Source: Neorhizobium alkalisoli
GTDB taxonomy: Bacteria > Pseudomonadota > Alphaproteobacteria > Rhizobiales > Rhizobiaceae
Length of the DNA stretch: 64,000 nucleotides
Direction: 5' to 3'
Assembly: GCF_007829835.1 (NCBI RefSeq)
Contig: NZ_VIWP01000001.1
Span: forward strand, 620,001-684,000
Shown: positions 25,383-34,091 of the stretch, piece by piece
Position numbering within the stretch: position 1 is the first letter of the stretch
How the letters are laid out: the number at the start of each line of letters is the position of its first letter
Position numbers and translations under genes: made by a program
Notes under the pieces: generated by a model
Seen by the model: the letters and a program-made list of their open reading frames with translations, nothing else
Told to the model about the DNA's origin: nothing
Databases searched by the model: none

Positions 25383-25398
25383 CCCGCCCGAAGGCGGG
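25383..25398 (-). terminator. Intercistronic hairpin with a UUCG loop after the receptor gene
   Basis: On the minus strand CCCGCC-TTCG-GGCGGG, a six-bp GC stem closed by the very stable C(UUCG)G tetraloop, 32 bp after the receptor stop and 72 bp before the permease start. No T-tract. It likely blocks 3' exonucleases and so raises receptor over permease expression. Confidence 0.6.
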
Positions 25399-25430
25399 AC
25401 CTGATGCTCAGGCGGAGTTTCCAGCTGCGA

Positions 25431-26501
25431 TCAGCTCAGGATCCACTGCTCGAAGCGCTGGGTCAACTCGTCCTGATGCTCGGCCCAGTAGGCGGCGTTG
25501 AGAACGGTCAGGCCCTTGATGTTGGCCGGAGCGGTCGGAAGGAGGGTAGCCTTTTCAGCGCTCAGATGCTCATAGGCCTTCATGTTGGTCGGGCCGCAGG
25601 CGAGGATGTCCGTATAGGCGGCCTGGCGCTTGGCATCGAGGCACCATTCGATGAACTTGCGGGAAAGATCGGCCTTCTTGGTGTTGCCGGCAATCGTCCA
25701 GCCGTCGATGTTGAAGAGGCCGCCGTTCCAGACGATGCCGGCAGGCGCGCCCGCATTGATCGCGGCCTGCGCACGGGTCGACCAGGTCGACATCATGTCA
25801 AGCTCGCCATCCTTCAGGAGCTGCGTGGCATGAGCGCCGGACGTCCACCAGATGTTGATGTCCTTCTTGATCTTGTCGAGGCTCCTGAAGGCGCGGTCGA
25901 CATCGAGCGGATAGAGCTTGTCGAGCGGCACGCCATCGGCGAGCAGCGCCATTTCGAGCGTGGTGACCGGGCTGCGCCACAGACCGCGGCGGCCCTTGAA
26001 ATCCTTCGTGTTCCAGAAGTCGGCCCAGCTGGTCGGAACGGTCTTCACCGTGTCCTTGCGGTAGCCCATGGCGAGCGCGAAGATGGCGACGCCGGCAAAA
26101 TCCTTTTCGAACGTGTTCGGCGTGAAATCCGCCTTGTTCGGAACGTCGATATTGAGCGGCAGCATATACTGGTCGCCAAGCTGGCGGATGCGCAGAACAT
26201 GTTCCGGCGTCATCAGCGCGACGTCGAAAAGCTTGGTGTCCGTGTCGATCGCCATCTTGTACTGCGGGATCGGATCCGGCTCGTTGGTGTTGGTCTGGAT
26301 GGTGACACCCGTTTCAGCGGCAAAGGTGTCGTAGAAGGCGACCTTGAAACCTTCGTAGAAGGCGCCGCCCATATCGCGAACGACCAGCGTTTCGCCTGCA
26401 AATACACGATTACCCTTCAGAAGCACCGGAGCTGCAAGCGCGACTGCTGCAAGCCCCGTGGTCGTCTTCATGAAGCCACGGCGTGATACATTATTTTTCA
26501 T
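25431..26501 (-). CDS. Pot-type ABC periplasmic binding protein, Tat-exported (356 aa)
   Basis: Receptor for the importer at 22466-25310. It has a textbook Tat leader (NNVSRRGFMKTTTGL, then a hydrophobic Ala/Val stretch), so it is probably exported folded. Mature regions LVVRDMGGAFYEGFKVAFYD and DFKGRRGLWRSPVTTLEMAL are typical of PotD/FbpA-like receptors; a similar KGRR-TLEM-DGV-DKLYPLDVDRAF stretch occurs in the receptors at 1-1666, showing that the two systems are distant cousins. The ATG at 26501 starts the leader. It follows the ArgE-like gene by 69 bp in the same operon. Ligand unknown. Confidence 0.92.
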   Translation of the reverse strand: MKNNVSRRGFMKTTTGLAAVALAAPVLLKGNRVFAGETLVVRDMGGAFYEGFKVAFYDTFAAETGVTIQTNTNEPDPIPQYKMAIDTDTKLFDVALMTPEHVLRIRQLGDQYMLPLNIDVPNKADFTPNTFEKDFAGVAIFALAMGYRKDTVKTVPTSWADFWNTKDFKGRRGLWRSPVTTLEMALLADGVPLDKLYPLDVDRAFRSLDKIKKDINIWWTSGAHATQLLKDGELDMMSTWSTRAQAAINAGAPAGIVWNGGLFNIDGWTIAGNTKKADLSRKFIEWCLDAKRQAAYTDILACGPTNMKAYEHLSAEKATLLPTAPANIKGLTVLNAAYWAEHQDELTQRFEQWILS

Positions 26502-26570
26502 TCTTGCCCTCCGGCGTTTTTGGTTGACCTTCGTCAACCCTACAATTCCCGTCAGCACGGCTTCGGTAAA

Positions 26571-27776
26571 TTACATTTTTCCGTGCATCTGCTTTGGGAC
26601 ATGCGAAGCAAGCGGACGACGGCTTGCGCAAAAGCGAATAACCGCCGCAGCCAGCACGTTGTCGCAGATGGCAAGCTGCGATCCCTCGATAAACTCGTCG
26701 GGACGATGTCCCTGATCCATGCTGCCCGGGCCGCAGATGACGACCGGAACGTCCAGCGCCTGGGCGAAAAGGCCGGCCTCGGTGCCAAAACTCACACGGC
26801 ATTCACGGCTTGCCTTCGGCAGGCACGAAGCGAAGGCCTGCACGACCGGATGGTCGCCATCGACCGAATGTCCGGGATAATTGCCGGTGACCTCGATATC
26901 GATGGCTGCCTCCCTGAAACGTTCGCGGTGGGGCGCCACGGCGGCGGCACCTGCCTTGCGGATCTGTTCGGCAAGCGCCAGCGGATCGTCGGCTGCCATC
27001 ATCCGGCACTCCATCAGCAGCTCTGCCTGATCCGGCACGAGATTGACCGCGGTGCCCGCCGTCAGTTTGCCGACATGCACCGTGGCATAGGGCACGGAAT
27101 AACCGTCTTCACGCGGACCACGCGCCTCGATCTCGTCCTGCAGGCGCCGCAGGCCGGTGATGAAATCGCTGGCAATATGCAGGGCGTTCAGCGCAAGCGG
27201 CGCCTCGGCCGAATGGCGCGGCACGCCCGTCGCCTTTACATGAAAGGCCATCTTGCCCTTGTGGCCGAGGCCAAGCTGCATGGATGTCGGTTCGCCGACG
27301 ACGATCAGATCGGGTAGGATTTCGCGCGCAGCGATTTCCTCCAGCATCGGGCGCACACCGACGCAGCCGATCTCCTCGTCATAGGAAATGGCGAGCCATA
27401 GCGGCGCGGCGAGGGTTTTCGCATCGATGGTTTCCACCAGCGACAGGCAGGACGCGATAAAGCCCTTCATGTCAGTCGTGCCGCGACCGTAGAGCCGGCC
27501 ATTCTTCTCGGTCAGCTCGAAAGGCGGAACAGTCCAGTCCTGCCCGGCAACAGGCACGACATCGACATGGCCCGACAGCATCAGGCCACCGGGTGCATCA
27601 GGCCCGATCCGGGCCAGAAGGGAAGCCTTCTGGCCGGTCGCATCATAAAAGCGCTCGCAAACCGCACCGGCCTTGGTCAAAGCGGCCTCGATCTCCTCGA
27701 TCAGCGGCAGATTGGTATCCGCGCTGACCGTCGGATGGGAGACGAGACGCGCCAGCCAGTCCTGCGTGGCCGTCAC
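26571..27776 (-). CDS. M20 peptidase / acetylornithine deacetylase (ArgE)-like (401 aa)
   Basis: Zinc-dependent amide hydrolase of the ArgE/DapE group. Metal and catalytic motifs: LSGHVDVVPV, TTDMKGFIA (bridging Asp), YDEEIGCVG (catalytic Glu), GEPTSMQLG and a C-terminal GHRPDEFIE His. Length is normal. The start is a GTG at 27776 that overlaps the GH3 gene stop as GTGA; there is no ATG in a suitable position, and the frame upstream lacks homology. Lying between a glycosidase and a Pot-type receptor rather than in an arginine operon, it probably removes an acyl group from a scavenged N-acyl compound. Confidence 0.9.
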   Translation of the reverse strand: MTATQDWLARLVSHPTVSADTNLPLIEEIEAALTKAGAVCERFYDATGQKASLLARIGPDAPGGLMLSGHVDVVPVAGQDWTVPPFELTEKNGRLYGRGTTDMKGFIASCLSLVETIDAKTLAAPLWLAISYDEEIGCVGVRPMLEEIAAREILPDLIVVGEPTSMQLGLGHKGKMAFHVKATGVPRHSAEAPLALNALHIASDFITGLRRLQDEIEARGPREDGYSVPYATVHVGKLTAGTAVNLVPDQAELLMECRMMAADDPLALAEQIRKAGAAAVAPHRERFREAAIDIEVTGNYPGHSVDGDHPVVQAFASCLPKASRECRVSFGTEAGLFAQALDVPVVICGPGSMDQGHRPDEFIEGSQLAICDNVLAAAVIRFCASRRPLASHVPKQMHGKM

Positions 27777-30115
27777 AGTGCAGCCTCCGCCCGATCCATC
27801 GCCGCGTTCACCTCGGCGATCAGCCCGGCGACCTCGGCTTCCGGAATGGAGAGGCGCAGACGACGCTCGAGCGAGGTGAAGATACCGAAGAACGAGTTCG
27901 AGCAATGATTGAGCATGCGCATCGCATCGTCCGGCGAAATCTGGCAGCGGTTCGTCAGGTAAGCGCAAATATGTTCGCAGGCGATGGCATTCGGCAGCAC
28001 ATAGGCCGGCTGGGTATCATAGGCGAGCCGGCGATGCGGCAGCACGGATGGCTTGAGCGCGATATCGGCGGAAAGTTTCGGATCGCGCGAGGATGCCGCC
28101 ACGACGAAGCGGGCATCGACGCCTTCGAGCACCCAGCGGCCGAGCGCCGGATCCCAGATCGCGAGATCCGAGCCCTTGACGACGATCTCGACACGCTTGC
28201 TTTCTCCCGCAGCGAGCATCGGCTTGGCAAAGCCCTTCAGCTCCTGCGGGGACCGCTTCAGACGCTTTCCGGGTGCCTGGAGATAGAGCTGCGCGACTTC
28301 CGCGCCGGGCAGACTTCCCGTGTTGGTGACGGTGAAGGCAACGGTAACCTCATCGCGAAGCCCCATCTCCGTCGCCGATACCGACAGGTCGGAATAGGAA
28401 AATGTCGTGTAGCTCACGCCGTGACCGAACGGGTAGAGCGGCTCGATCTCGCGCAGATCGTAGGCGCGGTAACCGACATGGATGCCTTCGCCATAGATAT
28501 GGCGCCCGTTTTCGCCCGGATAATGCAGGAAGCCGGGAACATCGGCGAGGCGCTTCGGGAAGGTGACGGAAAGCTTGCCGGACGGATTGACCTTGCCGGT
28601 CAGGATGTCTGCGACAGCACCGCCCATGGCCTGACCGGAATAGAAGGTGACGAGGATGGCGCCGACATCGTCGACCCATGGCATTTCAACTGCATCCGGG
28701 CAGGCGATCACCACGGCCACCTTGCCGGAGACCGCAGCAAGAGCGGCGATCATCTCGTCCTGGCCGGGGCCGAGCGCCAGGGTCGTGCGGTCGGAACCTT
28801 CGCCATCATAGGCGCCTTCGGTCGACGTATAGACCAGAACCAGATCCGCCGTTTTGGCCAGTGCGAGCGTTTCGGTATCGGCCTCCTGCCGGAATGTCAG
28901 GCTGTGCCGATCTCCAAGCGCCTTGCCCAATTCTTCCAGCGGCTGGTCGACCATGGTCGGGATGGTCGTCGCACAGCCGGAGCCCTGAATGACCGGAGTG
29001 CCGGCATCGCGGCCCACCACGAGAATGGTCTTTGTCTCCGGCCGGATCGGAAGAAGCTGTTCGTTGCGCACCAGAACCATGGAGGCTGCCGCCATGGCGC
29101 GCGCTTCCGCATGGTGTTCTTCGGTCGTATAGACCGGAAGCGGCGTTGCAGCGCCCTGATTGCACCGGTCGATCATGTCCAGCATGCGCTGGCAGGAGCG
29201 GTTGACGGTCTCGTCCGGGATCGTGCCCTCATTCAGCGCAGCCAGAAGATCGGCCTTGCGGCGTGGGCTTTCCGGCATGTCGAGATCGCCGCCCGCCATC
29301 AGCGAGACGGGACGATCCTTGATGCCATGCCAGTCGGAAACGACGACACCTTCGAAGCCCCATTCCTGGCGCAGGACCTGATCGAGAAGCCAGGGATCCT
29401 GCGAGGCCTGCACGCCGTTCAGGCGATTGTAGGAGGACATGATCGTCCAGGGCTTGGACTGCTTGATGGCGATCTCGAAACCCTTGAGATAGATTTCCCG
29501 CAGCGCCCGTTCCTCGATGACGCTGTCCATCGTGGTGCGCTCGACCTCGGAATTGTTGCAGGCGAAATGCTTGAGCGAGGTGCCGACACCCTGCGACTGG
29601 ATGCCGTCGATGACAGCGGCGGAGAGCTTGCCGGTCACCAGCGGATCTTCCGAATAATATTCGTAGGAACGGCCGGCGAGCGGCGTACGGCGCAGGTTGA
29701 TGCCCGGCCCCAGCAGAAGGTGAACACCCATAACCCGGCATTCCTGGCCGAGCAGGACACCCAGACGCTGCATCAGCCCCTCGTCCCAGCTATTGCCCAT
29801 GGCCGAGCCGTTCGGGAAGCAAGTTGCCGGCTTCATCTCGCCCCAGGCGATGGCAACATCGCTTGCGCGCTGGTTGACCACCGACAGGAAGGCGTCGAGA
29901 TCCATGCCGCCGCGCTCGTCGCTGTCGATCTGCGGGATGGAATAACGCACGCCATAGGTGCCATCCGTCATGACGATCGGCTTGATGCCATAGGCGGGAA
30001 CAGCAGCCGTCTTCCACATCCCGAAGCCGGACAGGAGATCCACTTTCTCCTGATTTGTCATCGCTTCGACGACAGAAGCGGAAGACTGGTTCTGGGACAT
30101 CTCGTTCTCTTGCAT
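27773..30115 (-). CDS. Glycoside hydrolase family 3 beta-glycosidase with an extra C-terminal helical domain (780 aa)
   Basis: Cytoplasmic retaining glycosidase (no signal peptide). Domains: GH3 N-terminal barrel (about residues 15-300), with KHFACNNSE near 182 and nucleophile Asp261 in VVVSDWHG; GH3 C-terminal sandwich (about 345-560) with acid/base Glu439 in DGEGSDR; fibronectin-III-like domain (about 585-682) ending in ASSRDPK, where most family members stop. Here about 95 further residues follow, apparently helical with four Cys, of no family I recognise. GGAGCCCAGC precedes the ATG at 30115. First gene of the operon with ArgE-like deacylase, Pot-type importer and nucleoside hydrolase, which suggests an imported glycoside or glycoconjugate. 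Confidence 0.92.
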   Translation of the reverse strand: MQENEMSQNQSSASVVEAMTNQEKVDLLSGFGMWKTAAVPAYGIKPIVMTDGTYGVRYSIPQIDSDERGGMDLDAFLSVVNQRASDVAIAWGEMKPATCFPNGSAMGNSWDEGLMQRLGVLLGQECRVMGVHLLLGPGINLRRTPLAGRSYEYYSEDPLVTGKLSAAVIDGIQSQGVGTSLKHFACNNSEVERTTMDSVIEERALREIYLKGFEIAIKQSKPWTIMSSYNRLNGVQASQDPWLLDQVLRQEWGFEGVVVSDWHGIKDRPVSLMAGGDLDMPESPRRKADLLAALNEGTIPDETVNRSCQRMLDMIDRCNQGAATPLPVYTTEEHHAEARAMAAASMVLVRNEQLLPIRPETKTILVVGRDAGTPVIQGSGCATTIPTMVDQPLEELGKALGDRHSLTFRQEADTETLALAKTADLVLVYTSTEGAYDGEGSDRTTLALGPGQDEMIAALAAVSGKVAVVIACPDAVEMPWVDDVGAILVTFYSGQAMGGAVADILTGKVNPSGKLSVTFPKRLADVPGFLHYPGENGRHIYGEGIHVGYRAYDLREIEPLYPFGHGVSYTTFSYSDLSVSATEMGLRDEVTVAFTVTNTGSLPGAEVAQLYLQAPGKRLKRSPQELKGFAKPMLAAGESKRVEIVVKGSDLAIWDPALGRWVLEGVDARFVVAASSRDPKLSADIALKPSVLPHRRLAYDTQPAYVLPNAIACEHICAYLTNRCQISPDDAMRMLNHCSNSFFGIFTSLERRLRLSIPEAEVAGLIAEVNAAMDRAEAAL

Positions 30116-30250
30116 GCTGGGCTCCGTAATGCGGCAATCGCCATACTGGTCGCGCCAGGCAGCTGGGGCGACATGTGGCGCGCACACTGTCAGTCCCGAA
30201 CCCAAAAGAAAAATAAGATATTCGGAACTGGTGCTTAGAAAAAAGCGAGC

Positions 30251-31204
30251 CTAGGCGTTGCCGGTGCGTTTCAGATTGAGGATCGGCGCCTCCATGCCCG
30301 GGATGTAATTGTCCGAGATGAGGTTGCTGCAATGCTCCTCGAAGGTGCGGACCATGCGCGTCGAGACCTGCTGCCCGACACGGATGAGGCCGATCCGCAT
30401 GGGCTTGTGCTCGCCGGAGAGACGCAGGCTGACCAGACGTCGGCCATCGAGCGCCGCCTTGTTCTTCGGCCGGACATTGGCGAGCGTATAGCCGTAGCGG
30501 CTCGCCACCATGGTGCGAATGACTTCCTGATGCTGGATCTGCGCGACGATATTCGGCGTTGCGCCGGCCGCCGCATAAAGGCCGAGAAAATAATCGCGCG
30601 ACAAGGGCAGATCGAGAAGGATGAACTCATGCTCTTCCAGCTCGGCCAGCGAAACTGCGGATCGCTGAGCCAAGGGATCCGTTTCAGCCACCTGGACATA
30701 GGGCGGCAGTTCGGCGAGCGCAGTAAATTCGAACCCTTCCGGAATGAGCAGGTCGTAGGAGAGCGCAATATCCAGTTCCGCCCGCTCGAGCCGCGTCAGA
30801 AGCGTGCGGTGGTCTGCCACGGTCGGCCGTACGGTGACGCCGGGATAGGCGGCCTTAAAACTCTGGCTGACTTCCGGCAGGAGCATGGGAGCGAAGGTCA
30901 GGAGGCAGCCGAGCGACAGGGTTCCGCGGATCTGGTCCGTCGCCTCGGAGGCTGCTGTATAAAGGTTCTGAACCTGCTCGATCACGGCCTTGGCCTGCAG
31001 CAGAAGTTTTTGTCCGGCAGGCGTCAGCGAAAGGCCCTGAGCGTGGCGCCTTAGGAAAAGCTGGGTATTGAGCTCGATTTCCAACTGCGAGATCGCCGTC
31101 GAGATCGATGGCTGCGACACGCGAATGCGGTCCGATGCCAGGGTGATCGACCCCGCCTCTGCGGTGGCAATGAAATATTCGAGCTGACGCAGTGTGAAAC
31201 GCAT
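30251..31204 (-). CDS. LysR-family regulator (317 aa)
   Basis: N-terminal winged helix (MRFTLRQLEYFIATAEAGSI, then ASDRIRVSQPSISTAISQLE) and a C-terminal periplasmic-binding-like effector domain (about residues 90-300). The ATG at 31204 starts the conserved first helix. It lies upstream of the GH3 operon on the same strand (135-bp gap) and divergent from the flavin monooxygenase gene at 31469, with a 264-bp gap containing paired TTCGGC half-sites. By the usual LysR logic it could control the divergent oxygenase/Rid cluster, the GH3 operon, or both. Confidence 0.92.
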   Translation of the reverse strand: MRFTLRQLEYFIATAEAGSITLASDRIRVSQPSISTAISQLEIELNTQLFLRRHAQGLSLTPAGQKLLLQAKAVIEQVQNLYTAASEATDQIRGTLSLGCLLTFAPMLLPEVSQSFKAAYPGVTVRPTVADHRTLLTRLERAELDIALSYDLLIPEGFEFTALAELPPYVQVAETDPLAQRSAVSLAELEEHEFILLDLPLSRDYFLGLYAAAGATPNIVAQIQHQEVIRTMVASRYGYTLANVRPKNKAALDGRRLVSLRLSGEHKPMRIGLIRVGQQVSTRMVRTFEEHCSNLISDNYIPGMEAPILNLKRTGNA

Positions 31205-31267
31205 ATGAGGCCCCGATGCCAAGGTCGCGACAATAGGCGGACGGAAATGCCCATTCCGATACGCCGC

Positions 31268-31353
31268 GCCGACAGGTCGGCTCTGGCGGCCAGCCTAATA
31301 TTCGGCATTTGCTAAAATGTAAATGTGGCCCTTAAGCCGAACCTGCTTTCGGC
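31268..31353. promoter_or_regulatory. Putative LysR control sites: TTCGGC half-sites and a GTCGGC dyad
   Basis: GCCGAA-CCTGCT-TTCGGC (31336-31353) is a perfect 6-bp dyad; another TTCGGC lies at 31301-31306 and GCCGAC-AG-GTCGGC at 31268-31281. All are between the LysR gene and the divergent monooxygenase gene. An AT-rich run (31307-31325) between them may hold a promoter. Confidence 0.45.
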
Positions 31354-31468
31354 AATCCTAACCAGTGCTGCAGCAAATCGTAATTTTCTGAAAGCCAACC
31401 GTTCGGTAGAGCGGAACGATAGCTCACGCCGATCGGCAGGTTGTGGCGAAACAGAAAAGGGCGAATGA

Positions 31469-32719
31469 ATGTCAGTCGAGAAGATCCATACTCTGGTTGT
31501 CGGCGCCGGCCAGGCGGGCGTCGCCATGAGCGAACATCTGGGCCGAAACGGCATCGATTACATCGTTCTGGAGCGCGGTCGCATTGCCGAACGCTGGCGG
31601 TCGATGCGCTGGGATTCGCTTGTCGCCAATGGTCCGGCCTGGCACGATCGTTTTCCGGGCATGGATTTTCCGGGCAATCCCGACGCATTCGTGCCCAAGG
31701 ATGGCGTCGCCGACTATTTCGAAGCCTATGCCGAAAAGCACGCTGCGCCGATCCGCTGCGGTGTCGATGTTACCAAGGTCGAACGCCTTGCCGACCGGCC
31801 GGGTTTTCGCGTCGAGACGACTGCCGGCGTCATCGAGGCCCTCAACGTCGTCGCCGCAACGGGTCCGTTCCAGAAGCCGAGCATTCCGCCGATCGTCCCG
31901 GCTGATGCCGGTGTGACGCAGATCCATTCGAGCGACTACCGCAATCCGTCGCAGCTGGCCGAAGGCGCCGTTCTGGTCGTCGGCGCTGGCTCTTCCGGCG
32001 TGCAGATCGCCGAAGAACTGATGCTTTCCGGCCGCAAGGTCTATCTCTCCGTCGGTCCGCACGACCGCCCGCCGCGCGCCTATCGCGGCCGCGATTTCGT
32101 CTGGTGGCTCGGCGTTCTCGGAAAATGGGACGCGCAGGCGCAGGCGCCCGGCTCCGAACATGTGACGATTGCCGTCAGCGGCGCCCATGGCGGCAAGACG
32201 ATCGATTTCCGCCGCCTCGCCGCCCAGGGCATGGTGCTTGCCGGCATGACGGGTTCCTACAGCAATGGTGTCCTCTCCTTTGCCGACGATCTGGTGCGTA
32301 ATCTCGATCGCGGCGACCAGAACTATCTGTCGCTGCTCGACGAGGCCGATGCCTTCGTGGCCCGCAACGCGCTCAACCTGCCGGAAGAGCCGGACGCACG
32401 CACGCTCGGACCGCAGGTCGACTGTGTTACCAATCCGCTACGGGAACTGAACCTGAAACAGGCCGGCATCACCACGATCATTTGGGCAACGGGCTTCCAG
32501 TCCGACTACAGCTGGCTGAAGGTGGATGCTTTCGACGCAGCCGGCCGGCCGCAGCACCAGCGCGGCGTTTCGGCGGAAAAAGGTATCTATTTCCTCGGTC
32601 TCCCCTGGCTCTCCGGCCGCGGGTCGAGCTTCATCTGGGGTGTCTGGCATGATGCCAAGCATGTGGCGGACCACATCCAGATCCAGGACACCTATCTCGC
32701 CTACGCGCCCGCATCCTGA
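31469..32719 (+). CDS. NAD(P)H/FAD-dependent monooxygenase, FMO/CzcO-like (416 aa)
   Basis: Class B-type flavoprotein monooxygenase. FAD site VVGAGQAGVAMSEHL near residue 11, the RWRSMRWDSL and GFQSDYSWLK motifs around the active site, and a second dinucleotide site VVGAGSSGVQIAEEL near 172 for NADPH. Related to N-hydroxylating and Baeyer-Villiger enzymes and plant YUCCA proteins, so N- or C-oxidation of an amine or indole-type compound is possible. AAAAGGG precedes the ATG. First of four plus-strand genes (monooxygenase, Rid protein, DUF1028 protein, DAO oxidase). Confidence 0.88.
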   Translation: MSVEKIHTLVVGAGQAGVAMSEHLGRNGIDYIVLERGRIAERWRSMRWDSLVANGPAWHDRFPGMDFPGNPDAFVPKDGVADYFEAYAEKHAAPIRCGVDVTKVERLADRPGFRVETTAGVIEALNVVAATGPFQKPSIPPIVPADAGVTQIHSSDYRNPSQLAEGAVLVVGAGSSGVQIAEELMLSGRKVYLSVGPHDRPPRAYRGRDFVWWLGVLGKWDAQAQAPGSEHVTIAVSGAHGGKTIDFRRLAAQGMVLAGMTGSYSNGVLSFADDLVRNLDRGDQNYLSLLDEADAFVARNALNLPEEPDARTLGPQVDCVTNPLRELNLKQAGITTIIWATGFQSDYSWLKVDAFDAAGRPQHQRGVSAEKGIYFLGLPWLSGRGSSFIWGVWHDAKHVADHIQIQDTYLAYAPAS

Positions 32720-32758
32720 ACACATTCTCATCCTGCCTGACATTCGATGGAGAAGACC

Positions 32759-33172
32759 ATGGCACATACCCGTATCCGCAAGTTCAATACCAAGGAAACC
32801 TACCCGGAGCAGAAGCTCGACAATGATCTCTGCCAGGCTGTCGTCGCGCGCGGCACGATGATCTTCCTGCGCGGCCAGTGCCCGCAGGATCTCGACACCG
32901 CCAAGAATATCGACAGCCATGATCCCGTCGATCAGACGCATAAGGTGATGCAGAACATTCGACAGCTCGTCGAGGAATCCGGCGGCAAGATGGAACATGT
33001 CACCAAGCTCGTCGTCTACCTGACCGACGTGCGCCACCGTGAAGCGGTCTACCGGACGATGGGCGAATATATCAAAGGCGTGTTTCCGGTCTGCACCGGC
33101 CTTGTCGTCGTCGCCCTTGCACGGCCGGAATGGCTGGTCGAGATCGACGCGACTGCCGTCATCCCGGACTAA
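32759..33172 (+). CDS. Rid (YjgF/YER057c/UK114) family protein lacking the catalytic Arg (137 aa)
   Basis: Small trimeric Rid-superfamily fold: MIFLRGQCPQDLDT, HKVMQNIRQLVEESGGKMEHV, TKLVVYLTD and the closing WLVEIDATAVIP strand. RidA proper deaminates reactive enamines and imines using an Arg that follows the FPAR motif; here the same position reads FPVCTG (Cys112), so that activity is unlikely and this belongs to the Arg-less Rid branches, which often sit in catabolic operons. GGAG before the ATG at 32759 favours that start over 32747. A hairpin follows the gene. Confidence 0.9.
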   Translation: MAHTRIRKFNTKETYPEQKLDNDLCQAVVARGTMIFLRGQCPQDLDTAKNIDSHDPVDQTHKVMQNIRQLVEESGGKMEHVTKLVVYLTDVRHREAVYRTMGEYIKGVFPVCTGLVVVALARPEWLVEIDATAVIPD

Positions 33173-33186
33173 TGCTCGGACCAATT

Positions 33187-33214
33187 GTTTGAGCCGGTTC
33201 CGGCCGGCTCAAAC
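33187..33214 (+). terminator. 11-bp stem-loop after the Rid gene
   Basis: GTTTGAGCCGG and CCGGCTCAAAC pair perfectly across a 6-nt loop, 14 bp past the Rid stop codon. It is followed by ATGAAAATCT and not by a T-tract. Intercistronic attenuator or weak terminator before the DUF1028 gene. Confidence 0.6.
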
Positions 33215-33249
33215 ATGAAAATCTCCCCCGTCCTGACACAGGTGTCTCC

Positions 33250-33927
33250 ATGACCTTCTCCATCGTCGCCCGCTGTGAAAAGACGGGCCAGTTCGGCGTC
33301 GCGATTTCGTCCTCCTCTCCAGCAGTGGCCGCTCGCTGCGCCTGGGCTCATGCCGGCATCGGCGCGGTCGCGACGCAGAATGTCACCAACCCTGCGCTCG
33401 GCCCGAAAGTGCTCGACGAACTGGCAAACGGTGCGGCGGCGGAAGCTGCAGTGACGACGGCTCGCGACAGCGACGAATTCCCGGATTATCGCCAATTGCT
33501 GGCCGTGGATGCGCAAGGGCGGACGGCTATTCATTCCGGCACCAAGGCTCTCGGGATCTGGTCATCGGCACGCGGAAACCAGTGTGTGGCCGCCGGCAAT
33601 CTTTTGGCGAATGATGGTGTGCCGGGTGCCATGATCAAGGCGTTCGAGGCAAGCCCGGGTGAATTGGGAGACCGGCTGATCGCCGCACTCAAGGCGGCGA
33701 TGGACGCAGGCGGCGAGGCCGGCCCGGTTCATTCGGCAGGCCTGCTCATCGTCGATCAGCAGAGCTGGCCACTGGCGGAGCTGCGGATCGACTGGATGGA
33801 AGACAGCTGCCCGGTGGAAGCGGTTGCCGAAGCGTGGCGGGTCTACAAGCCGCAGGCGGCAGATTATGTCACACGGGCGCTCAACCCGCTGGCCGCACCA
33901 TCCTATGGCGTGCCCGGCGACGAATAA
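33250..33927 (+). CDS. DUF1028 family protein (225 aa)
   Basis: Belongs to the DUF1028 family, recognised by the N-terminus TFSIVARCEKTGQFGVAISS, by AWAHAGIGAVATQNVTNPALG and by GNQCVAAGNLLANDGVPGAM. The family resembles N-terminal-nucleophile hydrolases in fold but its reaction is not established; members often neighbour Rid proteins and amino-acid or amide-degrading enzymes, as here. No signal peptide. Length is normal. It sits 77 bp downstream of the Rid gene and 164 bp before the DAO oxidase gene on the same strand, so a joint role in one degradative path is likely. Confidence 0.9.
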   Translation: MTFSIVARCEKTGQFGVAISSSSPAVAARCAWAHAGIGAVATQNVTNPALGPKVLDELANGAAAEAAVTTARDSDEFPDYRQLLAVDAQGRTAIHSGTKALGIWSSARGNQCVAAGNLLANDGVPGAMIKAFEASPGELGDRLIAALKAAMDAGGEAGPVHSAGLLIVDQQSWPLAELRIDWMEDSCPVEAVAEAWRVYKPQAADYVTRALNPLAAPSYGVPGDE

Positions 33928-33986
33928 GGTCGCCTGCAGTCCCCAACACGGCTGATGCAGGGACGCAGCGCAAGAAAACCCCATTG

Positions 33987-34004
33987 ACCCGGCAAAGGCC
34001 GGGT
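33987..34004 (+). terminator. Short GC hairpin after the DUF1028 gene
   Basis: ACCCGGC-AAAG-GCCGGGT, a 7-bp perfect stem with 4-nt loop, 59 bp after the stop codon, without a T-tract. Possible weak terminator. Confidence 0.4.
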
Positions 34005-34091
34005 GGGCATTCTCAGCGACCATGACGGATCTGGATACGGCCGTCCTGCGGCCTGTCAAACAGGCTGTAAAGTCACGGGGTTGGGGGTTCG

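Noticed and set aside
27905..30238. 777-codon plus-strand open frame opposite the GH3 gene
   Set aside because: No recognisable motif, composition typical of antisense of a GC-rich gene; the minus strand has the GH3 nucleophile and acid/base sites.
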